This document shows positions 18,745-27,273 of a stretch of 64,000 nt of DNA, piece by piece. Position 1 is the stretch's first letter. Every line of letters starts with the position of its first letter. The stretch is from an uncultured Methanoregula sp. (lineage in GTDB: Archaea > Halobacteriota > Methanomicrobia > Methanomicrobiales > Methanospirillaceae). Location: positions 496,001 to 560,000 of the forward strand of contig NZ_OY787453.1 in NCBI RefSeq assembly GCF_963678795.1. The letters run 5' to 3'. Under the pieces are notes generated by a model, which saw only the letters and a list, made by a program, of their open reading frames with translations, searched no databases and was not told the DNA's origin. A program made the translations under genes and the position numbers.

Positions 18745-19032
18745 TTACTTCTTCTTTCGTGCGGTCTTACGGACACGCCCGGCCTCTTCGGCGTCCTCGA
18801 TTGCGAGCAGGTAAGTGCCGTGGCAGGGCTTGGTGTACGGGAAAATTATTCTCGTACCCTCGATGCCGAGCGCAATAGGGGGCAGGCCGATAATATATTC
18901 ATCAAAGAGTTTGTAGCCGGGATCCACATACCAGAACTCGGCAAAGTTCTTCTCCACGTACTCGCGGCATTCCTTAAAAGATGCGCCCAGCGGAAGGATC
19001 ATCTCGTATTTGAGGTTCTCTATGCAGCCCAT
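18745..19032 (-). CDS. DUF1894 family protein
   Basis: 95 residues (MGCIENLKYEMILPLGASF...). DUF1894 is confined to methanogens and has no known function. The pair DUF1890-DUF1894 usually occurs together; here the two genes overlap by 13 bases. Conserved FWYVDPGYKLFDEYIIG and PYTKPCHGTYLL segments are visible. The Lys/Arg-rich end (RKTARKKK) may bind nucleic acid (inference). Confidence 0.88.
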   Translation of the reverse strand: MGCIENLKYEMILPLGASFKECREYVEKNFAEFWYVDPGYKLFDEYIIGLPPIALGIEGTRIIFPYTKPCHGTYLLAIEDAEEAGRVRKTARKKK

Positions 19033-19499
19033 CCGAACACCTCGTTGATCTTCTTCCTGAGCTGCATCGGGTTGTGCACTGCCTTCTCGACGATCTTCTC
19101 GCAGGGAAAATCGATCAGTGCAGCCAGCGCATCTGGGTCCTTCCCGAAGATTATTACGACCAGCCGTGATGCCGGCAGGAGGTGGCGCATGGTGGCTGCA
19201 TAGGTGATCCCGGCGTCACTGTGGGCAAAGGCGATGCAGAGCTCGCAGTCACGCTTCTTCCCGATAATTTCCCCGATGCATTTTTCCAGGACCTGCGTCT
19301 CCGGCAGGTAATGTTTCTCCGGGTCGGACACCTTCAGAAGGTTCAGAACTGCGGGGTTGCCGGCGGCATGGACCGCGGTACCCTGCTTCCGGAGATTGTA
19401 AGCGATATGGAGTGCGAGGGCCTGCTGCACCGGGACTTCCGGGCAGCCGAGAACGAGCAGGGCTGTTGCCGGAACGGGTTTTTCATGAGGGGGTGTCAC
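19020..19499 (-). CDS. DUF1890 family protein
   Basis: 159 residues from a GTG start at 19499, chosen because GGGAG lies 8 bases upstream and the GTG overlaps the preceding stop (GTGA). An open extension to 19601 runs inside the upstream gene. The fold looks Rossmann-like (ALLVLGCPEVPVQQALALHI, CELCIAFAHSDAGITYAAT, RLVVIIFG). Methanogen-specific, function unknown, partner of DUF1894. Confidence 0.87.
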   Translation of the reverse strand: MTPPHEKPVPATALLVLGCPEVPVQQALALHIAYNLRKQGTAVHAAGNPAVLNLLKVSDPEKHYLPETQVLEKCIGEIIGKKRDCELCIAFAHSDAGITYAATMRHLLPASRLVVIIFGKDPDALAALIDFPCEKIVEKAVHNPMQLRKKINEVFGWAA

Positions 19500-20041
19500 G
19501 GTGACTCTCCCGGCGTGACAGCATGATCTGAACAGGTATCCGGCCCGGGACACGCGTGTTCCGCATCCCCCTCCCTGAACGGGTGGTGGCAGTACGGGCA
19601 CGTGAAATCACATTCGGATCCTTCATACGGGCAGATCGTCATCGACAGGTCCGCGAGCGGGTGACCTTTTCCCCGTATCTCGAACTCTTTGTACCATCCG
19701 AACGGGGCACGTTTCACGTCAAATCCGGCTTTTGTGAGAGCAGATTCCAGTCCCCTGAGGATCTTCAGTGCAACCGGGGGAGAACCGAGCGTGCTTGTCA
19801 GGTGGGCATAAGGATAGATAAGCACCCGGTTCACGTGCAGCATGCCAAGCCGTTTCCGTACCCCGGCAAGGGCACTCTCGATAACGCGGCCGGGATTTTT
19901 CTCATCCAGTTTCTCGACGCAGCAGAAGAGAACCACGCACTCTTCCATCTGGTCCTCGCGGATATCTGCGGGTTCGGCCAGCTTTGTCTTCTGGGTTGCA
20001 TGATACCACATCCGGGTCGCGTGGATGGAGAGGATCCTCAC
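19496..20041 (-). CDS. Stand-alone archaeal ThrRS editing domain
   Basis: 181 residues beginning [20 protein letters not shown], the fold of the archaeal threonyl-tRNA synthetase N-terminal editing domain (D-aminoacyl-tRNA deacylase-like), which hydrolyses Ser-tRNA(Thr). The synthetase catalytic core is absent, so it would act in trans or have a new substrate. The C-terminus carries [19 protein letters not shown] and further cysteines, a possible zinc-binding tail. It overlaps the metX stop by 4 bases and sits inside the sulfur operon, a context not explained by threonine metabolism. Confidence 0.87.
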   Translation of the reverse strand: MRILSIHATRMWYHATQKTKLAEPADIREDQMEECVVLFCCVEKLDEKNPGRVIESALAGVRKRLGMLHVNRVLIYPYAHLTSTLGSPPVALKILRGLESALTKAGFDVKRAPFGWYKEFEIRGKGHPLADLSMTICPYEGSECDFTCPYCHHPFREGDAEHACPGPDTCSDHAVTPGESP

Positions 20042-21519
20042 GGGTTTCCCCTCCCTACGAGCATGCTGAGAGCATCCGCTGTGATGAGACCGATGACATG
20101 CTGGTCCCCGTCAATAACCGGGAGTGCCGAGATGGCATGTTCTTCCATCTTCCTTGCCGCATCTTCGATGGGTTCATCCGGTGTGGTGGTCACAACATCC
20201 CGGGACATGATCTCGTCCAGCCAGAGGAAGTTGGAGGCAACTGCCTTTGCAATATCCCATGACGTGACAATCCCCACGAGCTGGCCCCCGGTGGAGAGGA
20301 CCGGCAGGTGGTTGACACCGGTATTGATCATCCGCCGGGCTGTAACCGCTATTGTCGTTCCTTCTTCTATCGTCTGCACGTCCCTGACCATGACATCGCC
20401 GGCCACGGTGCGGGAGAGGAACTTCCCGACAATGTAGTTGAGCTGGCCTGATTCGAGCAGGAACGCATCGTGGCCGTAGTTGGAGTGGATATCCGCGTAA
20501 TGGACATCGAGCTCGTTTGCGGTCAGGGCCGAGACGATCTCCTGCGACTGGTAGGGCGGGTAGAGCCAGTCGGACGAGACCGAGATAACGAGGAACGCCG
20601 CCTTCACCCCGGCAAACCCGGTAGCGAGCGAACCCTCCCGCGTCAGGTCGAAGTAGTCGATCGCCTTCGTTATGTACAGGTAGGAGTTCGCGTCAAACCG
20701 TTTTGTGAACGTGTCGCCCTGGTGGTGGAGGTAGCTCTCGACCTTGAAGTCCGTTGAGAAATCGAACCCGATCCGGTCCTTTCCCTGCAGTGCCCTGCCG
20801 AACTTCTCGTGCATGGACTCGTTCGAAAGGTAGGTGATATGCCCGACCATCCGGGCGAGTGCAAGCCCGTGTGCCGGGAGCGCGCTGCCGTAATAATCGC
20901 CATTGTTCCAGTCAGGATCGGAGATGATCGCCTTCCTGCCTACTTCGTTAAACGCGATCTGCTGGGGGGTCGAGTAACCGGTAGCCGCAATTACAACGGC
21001 CTTTTTCATGTGATCCGGGTACGAGACAGTCCACTGGAGAGCCTGCATCCCTCCCATGGATCCCCCTGCAACTGCGTAAAGCTGGCTGATACCTAAATGA
21101 TCGGTGAGCAGTTTCTGGGCGTTCACCATGTCCCGGATCGTGATCACCGGGAACCCTGCCCCGTACGGTGTTCCGGTCTCCGGGTTGATGGAAGACGGGC
21201 CGGTTGATCCCTTGCATCCCCCGATAACGTTCGAGCAGATCACGAAATACCGGTCGGTATCCAGTGCCTTGCCGGGCCCGATGACGGCATCCCACCAGCC
21301 GGGCTTTTCATCACCTTCATGGAACCCTGCCACATGGGCATCGCCGGAGAGCGCGTGGCAGACAAGGATGGCGTTGCTCTTTTCGCGGTTGAGCCTGCCG
21401 TACGTCTCGTAGGCGATCGTAACGGAAGAAAGGGCATCCCCGCTTTCCAGTACAAGCGGGGACGGATGGTGGTATACCTCTGTTTCAACAATTCCTGCGG
21501 ATCCTTTGATCATCGACAC
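20038..21519 (-). CDS. metX: Homoserine O-acetyltransferase fused to CBS pair
   Basis: 493 residues. The first ~360 are the alpha/beta-hydrolase MetX, which acylates homoserine from acetyl-CoA; nucleophile elbow [24 protein letters not shown] and the late SNYGHDAFL with the catalytic His. Residues about 375-490 form two CBS domains ([41 protein letters not shown]) that likely bind an adenine nucleotide such as SAM or ATP and could give feedback control (inference). Located 79 bases after metY. Confidence 0.95.
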   Translation of the reverse strand: MSMIKGSAGIVETEVYHHPSPLVLESGDALSSVTIAYETYGRLNREKSNAILVCHALSGDAHVAGFHEGDEKPGWWDAVIGPGKALDTDRYFVICSNVIGGCKGSTGPSSINPETGTPYGAGFPVITIRDMVNAQKLLTDHLGISQLYAVAGGSMGGMQALQWTVSYPDHMKKAVVIAATGYSTPQQIAFNEVGRKAIISDPDWNNGDYYGSALPAHGLALARMVGHITYLSNESMHEKFGRALQGKDRIGFDFSTDFKVESYLHHQGDTFTKRFDANSYLYITKAIDYFDLTREGSLATGFAGVKAAFLVISVSSDWLYPPYQSQEIVSALTANELDVHYADIHSNYGHDAFLLESGQLNYIVGKFLSRTVAGDVMVRDVQTIEEGTTIAVTARRMINTGVNHLPVLSTGGQLVGIVTSWDIAKAVASNFLWLDEIMSRDVVTTTPDEPIEDAARKMEEHAISALPVIDGDQHVIGLITADALSMLVGRGNP

Positions 21520-21598
21520 ACCCCGTGTCGTACCTGGTTCAGTTCTGCCGTAATGTTCCGGATGTCCCCAAACGCGGGGAGCGGGGAGATCTCCTGCT

Positions 21599-22897
21599 TC
21601 ACGGTGTCGCTTCCAGCGCCTGTTTCAGATCTTCGATGAGATCCTCGATGTCCTCGGTCCCGATCGCGAGCCGGACCGCGTCGGGGGTAACACCGGTCTT
21701 CTCCTGCTCCTCCGGTGTCAGTTGCTGGTGTGTTGTGGATGCCGGGTGGATAACCAGGCTCTTTGAGTCCCCGATGTTTGCCAGGTTGCTGAAGAGTTTG
21801 AGATTGTCAATGAACCTCCTTGACCCCCTCTCTCCGCCTTTTATACCGACGCCGACCAGGGGCCCGAACCCCCCGGTGAGATACTTTTTCGTGAGCTCGT
21901 GGTTCGGGTTGTCGGGAAGCCCGGGGTAATTCACCCATGCCACGTTCGGGTGTGACTTCAGGAACTGCGCAACAACCAGGGCATTCTCGGAATGGCGGGG
22001 TACCCTCAGGTGGAGAGTCTCGAGGCCGATGAGGAAGAGCCAGGCATTGAATGGGCTGAGCACGGCCCCGGTGTCCCTCATGAGCGAGACGCGGATCTTG
22101 AAGACGAAGGCAACGTTCCCGAGACCCGGGAAGTTCCCGAACGTCTCCCAGTACTTCAGGCCATGGTAACTCGGGTCGGGCTCGGTGAACTCGGGAAACT
22201 TCCCGTTGTTCCAGGCAAATTTACCGGAATCCACGATAACGCCGCCAAGCGAGTTGCCATGACCCCCGATATACTTGGTGGCCGAGTGGACAACAATGTC
22301 CGCGCCATGGTCGATCGGGCGGACAAGTCCGACCCCGGTGGTGTTGTCTACGATGAGGGGCACACCGGCATCGTGGGCGATCTTCGCGATCTTCTCAAAG
22401 TCCGGGACATCCAGTTTCGGGTTACCGACCGTCTCGGCATAGATGGCTTTTGTCTTCTCCGTAATTGCACGTTTGAACGCATCCGGCTTTGAGGAGTCTA
22501 CGAAAACAACATGCCGCCCGAACTTCGGGAGGGTGTAGTGGAAGAACTCGTACGTGCCCCCGTACAGGTTGTCTGCCGAGACGATCTCGTCACCGGGACG
22601 GGTGATATTCAGGATCGCGTACGTGATGGCTGCCGCTCCTGATGCGGTGGCAATGACGCCGGTTCCCCCCTCAATTGCCGCCATCCGCTTCTCGAAGACA
22701 TCGGTTGTCGGGTTCATGAGCCGGGTGTAAATGTTCCCCAGTTCTTTCAGGCCGAACAGGTTTGCTGCGTGTTCCGTGTTTTTGAACACGTACGACGATG
22801 TCTGGTAGAGCGGTACTACCCGGGACCCGGTGGTCGGGTCGGGCACCTGCCCTGCGTGGAGGGAGGTTGTTCCAAGGTGGAATTTCTTCTTTGTCAT
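21599..22897 (-). CDS. metY: O-acetylhomoserine sulfhydrylase
   Basis: PLP-dependent Cys/Met metabolism enzyme that combines O-acetylhomoserine with sulfide to give homocysteine. 432 residues from ATG 22897 (GAGG 8 bases upstream); the longer frame to 22996 overlaps pscS and is not conserved. Signatures: [37 protein letters not shown] [12 protein letters not shown], the PLP-lysine motif [11 protein letters not shown], and WVNYPGL. Works with MetX in direct sulfhydrylation. Third element of the operon after tRNA-Cys and pscS. Confidence 0.95.
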   Translation of the reverse strand: MTKKKFHLGTTSLHAGQVPDPTTGSRVVPLYQTSSYVFKNTEHAANLFGLKELGNIYTRLMNPTTDVFEKRMAAIEGGTGVIATASGAAAITYAILNITRPGDEIVSADNLYGGTYEFFHYTLPKFGRHVVFVDSSKPDAFKRAITEKTKAIYAETVGNPKLDVPDFEKIAKIAHDAGVPLIVDNTTGVGLVRPIDHGADIVVHSATKYIGGHGNSLGGVIVDSGKFAWNNGKFPEFTEPDPSYHGLKYWETFGNFPGLGNVAFVFKIRVSLMRDTGAVLSPFNAWLFLIGLETLHLRVPRHSENALVVAQFLKSHPNVAWVNYPGLPDNPNHELTKKYLTGGFGPLVGVGIKGGERGSRRFIDNLKLFSNLANIGDSKSLVIHPASTTHQQLTPEEQEKTGVTPDAVRLAIGTEDIEDLIEDLKQALEATP

Positions 22898-22940
22898 TGC
22901 TGGTTCCTCGTTTGGTTTCTTATCAGGTTTTTTTCTGGTA

Positions 22941-24305
22941 TTATTTTTCCACGGCAAGGCCGTGCTTTTCTGCAACTTCAGTGAAGGCATCTGCAAGATA
23001 CTGGATCTTCTTGTCCGGGAGGCCGTAGGTATTCAGTTTCCAGGTCCGGGTTGCGCCGGCAAACTCGCCAACGATCCCGCGGGACGAGAGTTCGTCGCTT
23101 AAGTAGAATCCTCGGCGCTTATGCGTCTGGGCAACCGTATCGAAACTCCCTGTTGTGTCGACTTTGGTGAGCGTGTGTTTTCTCGGGTACTCGGAGAGCA
23201 CCCGGCTGCCCGCGATCTTCAGCAACCGGCCGATGAAGTAGTTGGAGCGTCTCACTTCCTCCTCCCACTTCAGGGTCCGGGCTTTTACCGTGGGGAACGA
23301 TGCCATCATCGAGAGCAGCGTTCCTCCCATCAGTGTGCAACCGAGCATCTCGACTTCCTTGATACCGAACTTGCGTTTGGTGAGGTCGCCGACCATCGAT
23401 GTGGTGCGGAGGGCTTTTGGCACCCATTCATCGGTCATCGCAAGCACCCCGGACGGCGCGACCGATGCCATGCTCTTGTGTCCGGAGCCGACGACAAAAT
23501 CAGCCCCGATTGCCTTGCCGTCAACCGGCATAACCCCAACCGTGTAAGCTCCGTTGTACAGGAACGGGATGTCGTACTGGTGGGCGACCTTCCCGATCTC
23601 TTTTATCTCGTGCTCGTTTGCGAACTGGTAATCGAAGTGATCGATCATCACGAGTACCGGGAGTTTACCGGTCTCCGCTTTGACCTCCTCGATCTTGGCT
23701 GCCGTTGCTTCACCGGTGACGATGTTCTTCTCGTTGAGCGGCACTTCCTTTACCACACCCCCCGCATTTTCCACGGAGAGGAACTCGGTGTAATGGGCGA
23801 GGGCGGAGACTATCACGCTGTCGCCCTTGTTCACGAGCGTTCCCGTCACGGCCTGGAACCCGCGGCGGGCTCCCGGGACAACCCGGGCATGGTCCATGTT
23901 CACGAACTTTGCAAGGTCCGCGTGGAACTCCGCGATACCCGGCTTTGAGATCTTGTCGAGCCGGAACGGTTTACGGCAGGCGTCGCACGTTGAGTACCCG
24001 TCACCATAGGAGATGAGGGCTTTCCTCGCCTCGGTGGTCAGCCGTCCTGCGGCCTGGATGGGCTGGATATTGATGGACTCCTCTTCCCGTGTCCGCAGGT
24101 CAATGGTGCCGGCGATCTTCGTCACTTTCGGCGAGCCGGTACCTGCCTCGAGGTCAGCAAGGATTGCCCTCACATCGGCAATCTTCTGCCGGAATGCGGC
24201 TTCCTCATCAGGATCGAAGCCGGTCGGGAGGGACTCGCGGAAGAGCCCCCGGACGTCTTCGAGTGCAAAGAGTGCTTCGAATGTTTTCTGGATTCTGATA
24301 CTCAT
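22941..24305 (-). CDS. pscS: Sep-tRNA:Cys-tRNA synthase
   Basis: SepCysS converts O-phosphoseryl-tRNA(Cys) to Cys-tRNA(Cys) with PLP and a sulfur donor, the indirect route used by methanogens. 454 residues, long because of an N-terminal extension of about 80. Key features: [20 protein letters not shown], the essential Cys pair in [14 protein letters not shown] lysine in GSGHKSMA, and [13 protein letters not shown] with the third conserved Cys. A tRNA-Cys gene ends 43 bases upstream on the same strand. SepRS and SepCysE are not in the window. Confidence 0.97.
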   Translation of the reverse strand: MSIRIQKTFEALFALEDVRGLFRESLPTGFDPDEEAAFRQKIADVRAILADLEAGTGSPKVTKIAGTIDLRTREEESINIQPIQAAGRLTTEARKALISYGDGYSTCDACRKPFRLDKISKPGIAEFHADLAKFVNMDHARVVPGARRGFQAVTGTLVNKGDSVIVSALAHYTEFLSVENAGGVVKEVPLNEKNIVTGEATAAKIEEVKAETGKLPVLVMIDHFDYQFANEHEIKEIGKVAHQYDIPFLYNGAYTVGVMPVDGKAIGADFVVGSGHKSMASVAPSGVLAMTDEWVPKALRTTSMVGDLTKRKFGIKEVEMLGCTLMGGTLLSMMASFPTVKARTLKWEEEVRRSNYFIGRLLKIAGSRVLSEYPRKHTLTKVDTTGSFDTVAQTHKRRGFYLSDELSSRGIVGEFAGATRTWKLNTYGLPDKKIQYLADAFTEVAEKHGLAVEK

Positions 24306-24347
24306 GGTAATGCTCCAATTTTTTGGTATCCGTATGGTTCTCTGGAG

Positions 24348-24419
24348 AGCCAGTGCCCGGATTCGAACCGGGTTGTAGTTGATCTGCAGTCAACCGCGTA
24401 GCCACTCCGCCACACTGGC
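24348..24419 (-). tRNA. tRNA-Cys(GCA), copy 1
   Basis: 72-base cloverleaf on the minus strand: acceptor GCCAGTG/CACTGGC, anticodon arm GTTGA-CTGCAGA-TCAAC with anticodon GCA, T-arm CCGGG-TTCGAAT-CCGGG, discriminator U73 as expected for tRNA-Cys. It lies 43 bases before pscS, in the same orientation, and directly downstream of two CAC-N4-GTG palindromes, so tRNA and enzyme are probably co-transcribed. Confidence 0.96.
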
Positions 24420-24427
24420 TTAGGTTC

Positions 24428-24445
24428 AATTCACGATTGTGAATT
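24428..24445. promoter_or_regulatory. Operator site A (TTCAC-N4-GTGAA palindrome)
   Basis: AATTCACGATTGTGAATT, a perfect 7-bp inverted repeat with a 4-bp spacer, 9 bases upstream of the tRNA-Cys 5' end and near the predicted transcription start. It has the same core as the sites at 24920 and 59641-59683. Confidence 0.75.
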
Positions 24446-24456
24446 TGACTATAATA

Positions 24457-24473
24457 GATAACAATTGTGAATA
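24457..24473. promoter_or_regulatory. Operator site B, imperfect CAC-N4-GTG palindrome
   Basis: The stretch ATAACAATTGTGAAT has one good half (GTGAA) and one degenerate half. It is centred 28 bp from site A with CTATTAT (minus strand) between them, and adjoins the TATAAATA element at about 24472-24479 that probably drives the tRNA-Cys/pscS operon. Confidence 0.65.
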
Positions 24474-24697
24474 TTTATAGGTTCGGTCATCGGCAGGATT
24501 TTCCTGATTACAATTCCACGCAGTGCGTTCTCATTTCCCATGCTGTGCTAACCTGGTCCGGGGAATAAAAACCCGGCCGGGTAGTGAAACGCGCTGATAC
24601 ACGGGAGCAGAATTGTGGGCATATGATTCCTGAAAAGCCGTGCAAAAATGACAAAGGGATCGTTCAGGTAGTTACCGTTCTAAAAAACCCCTCGTAA

Positions 24698-24768
24698 AGC
24701 CAACGCCCGGAATCGAACCGGGATATGCTGATCTGCAGTCAGCTGCGTAGCCTTTCCGCCACATTGGC
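24698..24768 (-). tRNA. tRNA-Cys(GCA), copy 2
   Basis: 71-base cloverleaf on the minus strand: acceptor GCCAATG/CGTTGGC (one U-G pair), anticodon arm GCTGA-CTGCAGA-TCAGC with anticodon GCA, T-arm CCCGG-TTCGATT-CCGGG, discriminator U. It differs from copy 1 in acceptor and D/variable positions. Its own TATA-like CTAAATAAA (minus strand) is at about 24813-24822. No operator of the CAC-N4-GTG type lies in its proximal promoter. Confidence 0.95.
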
Positions 24769-24919
24769 ATGTTGTTCCGGCGCTTCTGTTGTCGCCATAC
24801 CATTGTAGGGCTGGACTTTATTTAGAGGCTGATTTCCGGGCGGGTTTTGCCGCAAATTTTGCATTACTGATTTATCCGGGCAGGCATGGGGCGGGAAACC
24901 CGGCCCTGAAACAAAACAC

Positions 24920-24933
24920 TTAACAATTGTGAA
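24920..24933. promoter_or_regulatory. Operator site C (TTAAC-N4-GTGAA)
   Basis: TTAACAATTGTGAA matches the TTCAC-N4-GTGAA consensus with one mismatch. It is 56 bases upstream of the GTG at 24989 of the small winged-helix gene, suggesting autoregulation or co-regulation with the cysteine operon. Confidence 0.6.
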
Positions 24934-24988
24934 GTCTCATGATGTAATGGTGATCCACTATGAGGGATCGTTTTTGTTGTAAGCACCA

Positions 24989-25242
24989 GTGAAAATACCC
25001 ACACAAAAAGGATCGGGCACCTGCCGCCATCGGCAAAGCTCGTGTATAAAGTACTGGAGAACGGGGATCGTTTCACCCAGAAAGATCTCATACGCGAGAC
25101 CTCGCTCCCATCGCGGACGGTGCGGTACGCGCTTGGCCGGCTTAAAAGCGAGAATCTCATTGTCGAGCGCTACTATTTTACCGACGCCCGGCAGAGCCTG
25201 TACGGGCTTGATCTCAAAAAACCGGAGGCTGTTGCATTATGA
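24989..25242 (+). CDS. Small winged-helix regulator, apparently frameshifted at its start
   Basis: The clear part, from 25042 (GTG) to 25242, encodes a MarR/ArsR-like wHTH: TQKDLIRETSLPSRTVRYAL, then RLKSENLIVERYYF as the wing and a DARQSLYGL end. The same frame upstream reads RIGHLPPSAKLVYKVLENG, which looks like the true N-terminus but has no start codon before a stop at 24961. Adding one A to the A5 run at 25005-25009 would join it to GTG 24989 (MKIPTQK-RIGHLPPSAKL), giving an 84-residue protein. So this is either a recent frameshift, a sequencing error in a homopolymer, or use of an internal start. DNA-binding is confident; the target may be the operator upstream. Confidence 0.6.
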
Positions 25243-25400
25243 TGCGGCCTTTCGGATATTCCCCGGCCATCGTCATCCTGTACCTCCAGGTGCGGTGTTG
25301 AATATTTTCCTCCTTATTTTCCTGCAAGATCCTCCGGAAAGTTCATTTCATGTAAAAGATGAAATGGTTAAAAGCCCAAATCATTCGACTGACTCTGAAT

Positions 25401-26408
25401 ATGTCTGCCAAAAACTGCTGGGAATTCAGGAAATGCGGGCGCGAACCCCTGGGTGCACACGTTCATGAGCTCGGCCCCTGTCCTGCAGCAACCGAGGCAA
25501 GGGCAGATGGTGTGAACGGGGGGAAGAACGCAGGCCGGGCCTGCTGGGCGATCGCCGGAACCATGTGCGGCGGAAAGGTGACGGGAACGTACGCGTCCAA
25601 GATTGCCGACTGCCGTTGCTGCGAGTTTTACCAGAGTGTCCACCGTGACCTCAAAGGTGATGACCCGTCCCGTATTCTCGATATTGTCCTGGAACGTGCC
25701 ACGGCACTGGAACATGAAATTGAACAACGGAAACAGGTTGAGGAGGCCCTTAGGCAGGCTAACAAGAAACTCAACCTCCTCTCCAGCATCACCCGGCACG
25801 ATATGCTCAACAAGCTGCACAGTGTCAGCCTTCTTGTGGAACTCCTAGGCAGGAGTTATTGCCAGGATCCCGCGCTTGCCGGGAATCTGTCGGCGATAGA
25901 AGCGCAGCTCGGGGACCTTGAAGAGATGGTCTGGTTCACCAGCGATTACCAGGATCTTGGAGCCCAGTCACCATCGTGGCAGAACATTCCTGATGTGATA
26001 GCAGGAATCCGCGACTGGGTCAGGACAATTCCCCTAGAACCAGATCCCGATCTTTTGCGGTATGAGGTCTATGCCGATCCCCTGCTTTCGAAGGTGTTTT
26101 ACAATCTTGCTGACAATGCAGCCCGGCACGGCGAGCGGGTAAGCCGGATCCGGGTCTGTGGCAGGGTACAGCCCGGGGGATTTGTTATCACGTGGGAAGA
26201 TGATGGAGTGGGGATCCCTGACGAAGAAAAAGAGAAGATATTCTTAAAAGCGTACGGGAAAAATACCGGTCTTGGTCTCTTCCTTGTCCGCGAGATCCTC
26301 TCCATCACGGGTATTACCATCACCGAGAAAGGAGTACCCGGGAAAGGTGCCCTGTTCGAGATGGTTGTGCCGGAAGGCTCGTTTCGGGAGCATGAGATAA
26401 AGTCCTGA
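25401..26408 (+). CDS. Cysteine-rich N-terminus sensor histidine kinase
   Basis: About 335 residues from ATG 25401 (a longer frame to 25359 is unlikely). The N-terminal ~85 residues contain ten cysteines beginning NCWEFRKCGREP and ending DCRCCEFY, a pattern of the two-CW type domain that may bind metal or sense redox. A coiled coil (about 95-125) follows, then H-box SSITRHDMLNKLHS with an intact His, N-box NLADNAARHGE, G1 DDGVGIPDEEK and G2 NTGLGLFLV. No transmembrane segment, so cytoplasmic. It is immediately upstream of the arsenic island; a metalloid or redox input is plausible (inference). Confidence 0.87.
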   Translation: MSAKNCWEFRKCGREPLGAHVHELGPCPAATEARADGVNGGKNAGRACWAIAGTMCGGKVTGTYASKIADCRCCEFYQSVHRDLKGDDPSRILDIVLERATALEHEIEQRKQVEEALRQANKKLNLLSSITRHDMLNKLHSVSLLVELLGRSYCQDPALAGNLSAIEAQLGDLEEMVWFTSDYQDLGAQSPSWQNIPDVIAGIRDWVRTIPLEPDPDLLRYEVYADPLLSKVFYNLADNAARHGERVSRIRVCGRVQPGGFVITWEDDGVGIPDEEKEKIFLKAYGKNTGLGLFLVREILSITGITITEKGVPGKGALFEMVVPEGSFREHEIKS

Positions 26409-26518
26409 ACGTGAGGAAGGTAAACCCGCGTAAACCCGAACGGGTGTCGGGTTCACCCGGACTGACCGGGACGTCATGATTCACGGCCCGGAGTGATGCA
26501 CTCTTTTTCCGGTACCGG

Positions 26519-27217
26519 TTATTCTTTTGTCACGTCAGGCTCGCGGGTCTGCCCCTGCCTCTTTTTGAGCCGCCCGATCAGTTCCAGGGCCTTCTGTTTA
26601 GCTGCGCGTTCCGCATCGTCACCCGGCTCGGCCCATGGCTGCGTCACGTTCCAGGTCAGCTTTCCGCTGAGCGGCGGTTCCGGGAATGCCCCGGGATCAA
26701 AGAGTTCCTGCCCCCGGAATTCAACGGGATTTTCCTGGAATGTGGACCAGACAGCCTTACGGATCACTGCTTCGTCCTGGAACTGGCAGTCAACAAGGGT
26801 CAGCTGCTCCCGGAACCGCCGGATGAACTCCATCGGAACATTGTAGAGATATGCGGACAGGCCGGAGGTCCCGATGATCCGCTTCTTCTCGTCAACGCCA
26901 TTGTTGAAAAGGGCCTTGATCGCATCGCCGGTCCTGTGCCCCTCTGACTCCGGGCCCCCGAGGATAAGGTAACGGATATTCGGGTTCGCTACGACATTGC
27001 AGATGATCTTCTCGATACCGATATTGGCAGTCTGCAATGTCCCGGAGAGTGCAGCACCGGTCTCCACCCCGGTCCGCACGAGTTTCTCGATCTCGGGCGG
27101 AATCGCTTCGGCATCGTACGTAAGGATGATGATAACGGCTGCCGGGGAATAATCGTTTCCCCGCAGGTACCGCCCCTCTTCGGGAGGATACGTGGCATGA
27201 GGTTTTACCTTGAGCAT
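26519..27217 (-). CDS. Soluble MtrA-like corrinoid protein
   Basis: 232 residues. Residues 1-150 match subunit A of tetrahydromethanopterin S-methyltransferase: TANIGIEKIICNVVANPNIRYLILGGPESEGH and GDAIKALFNNGVD are typical of the cobamide-binding MtrA domain. The C-terminal transmembrane anchor of true MtrA is missing; instead there is a hydrophilic tail of about 85 residues. No other mtr genes are nearby. It is the last gene of the arsenic operon, 56 bases after ACR3, suggesting a corrinoid methyl carrier for something other than the Na+-pumping complex, perhaps arsenic (inference). Confidence 0.82.
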   Translation of the reverse strand: MLKVKPHATYPPEEGRYLRGNDYSPAAVIIILTYDAEAIPPEIEKLVRTGVETGAALSGTLQTANIGIEKIICNVVANPNIRYLILGGPESEGHRTGDAIKALFNNGVDEKKRIIGTSGLSAYLYNVPMEFIRRFREQLTLVDCQFQDEAVIRKAVWSTFQENPVEFRGQELFDPGAFPEPPLSGKLTWNVTQPWAEPGDDAERAAKQKALELIGRLKKRQGQTREPDVTKE

Positions 27218-27273
27218 GAGCCTCCCCGTTCTGCCTCATATCTCCTGCTGTTTTTCATGAGATCTCCTCTCGT

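Noticed and set aside
26519..27217. Complete Mtr methyltransferase complex
   Set aside because: Only an MtrA-like soluble protein is present; MtrB-H patterns are absent, so it is not the energy-conserving complex.
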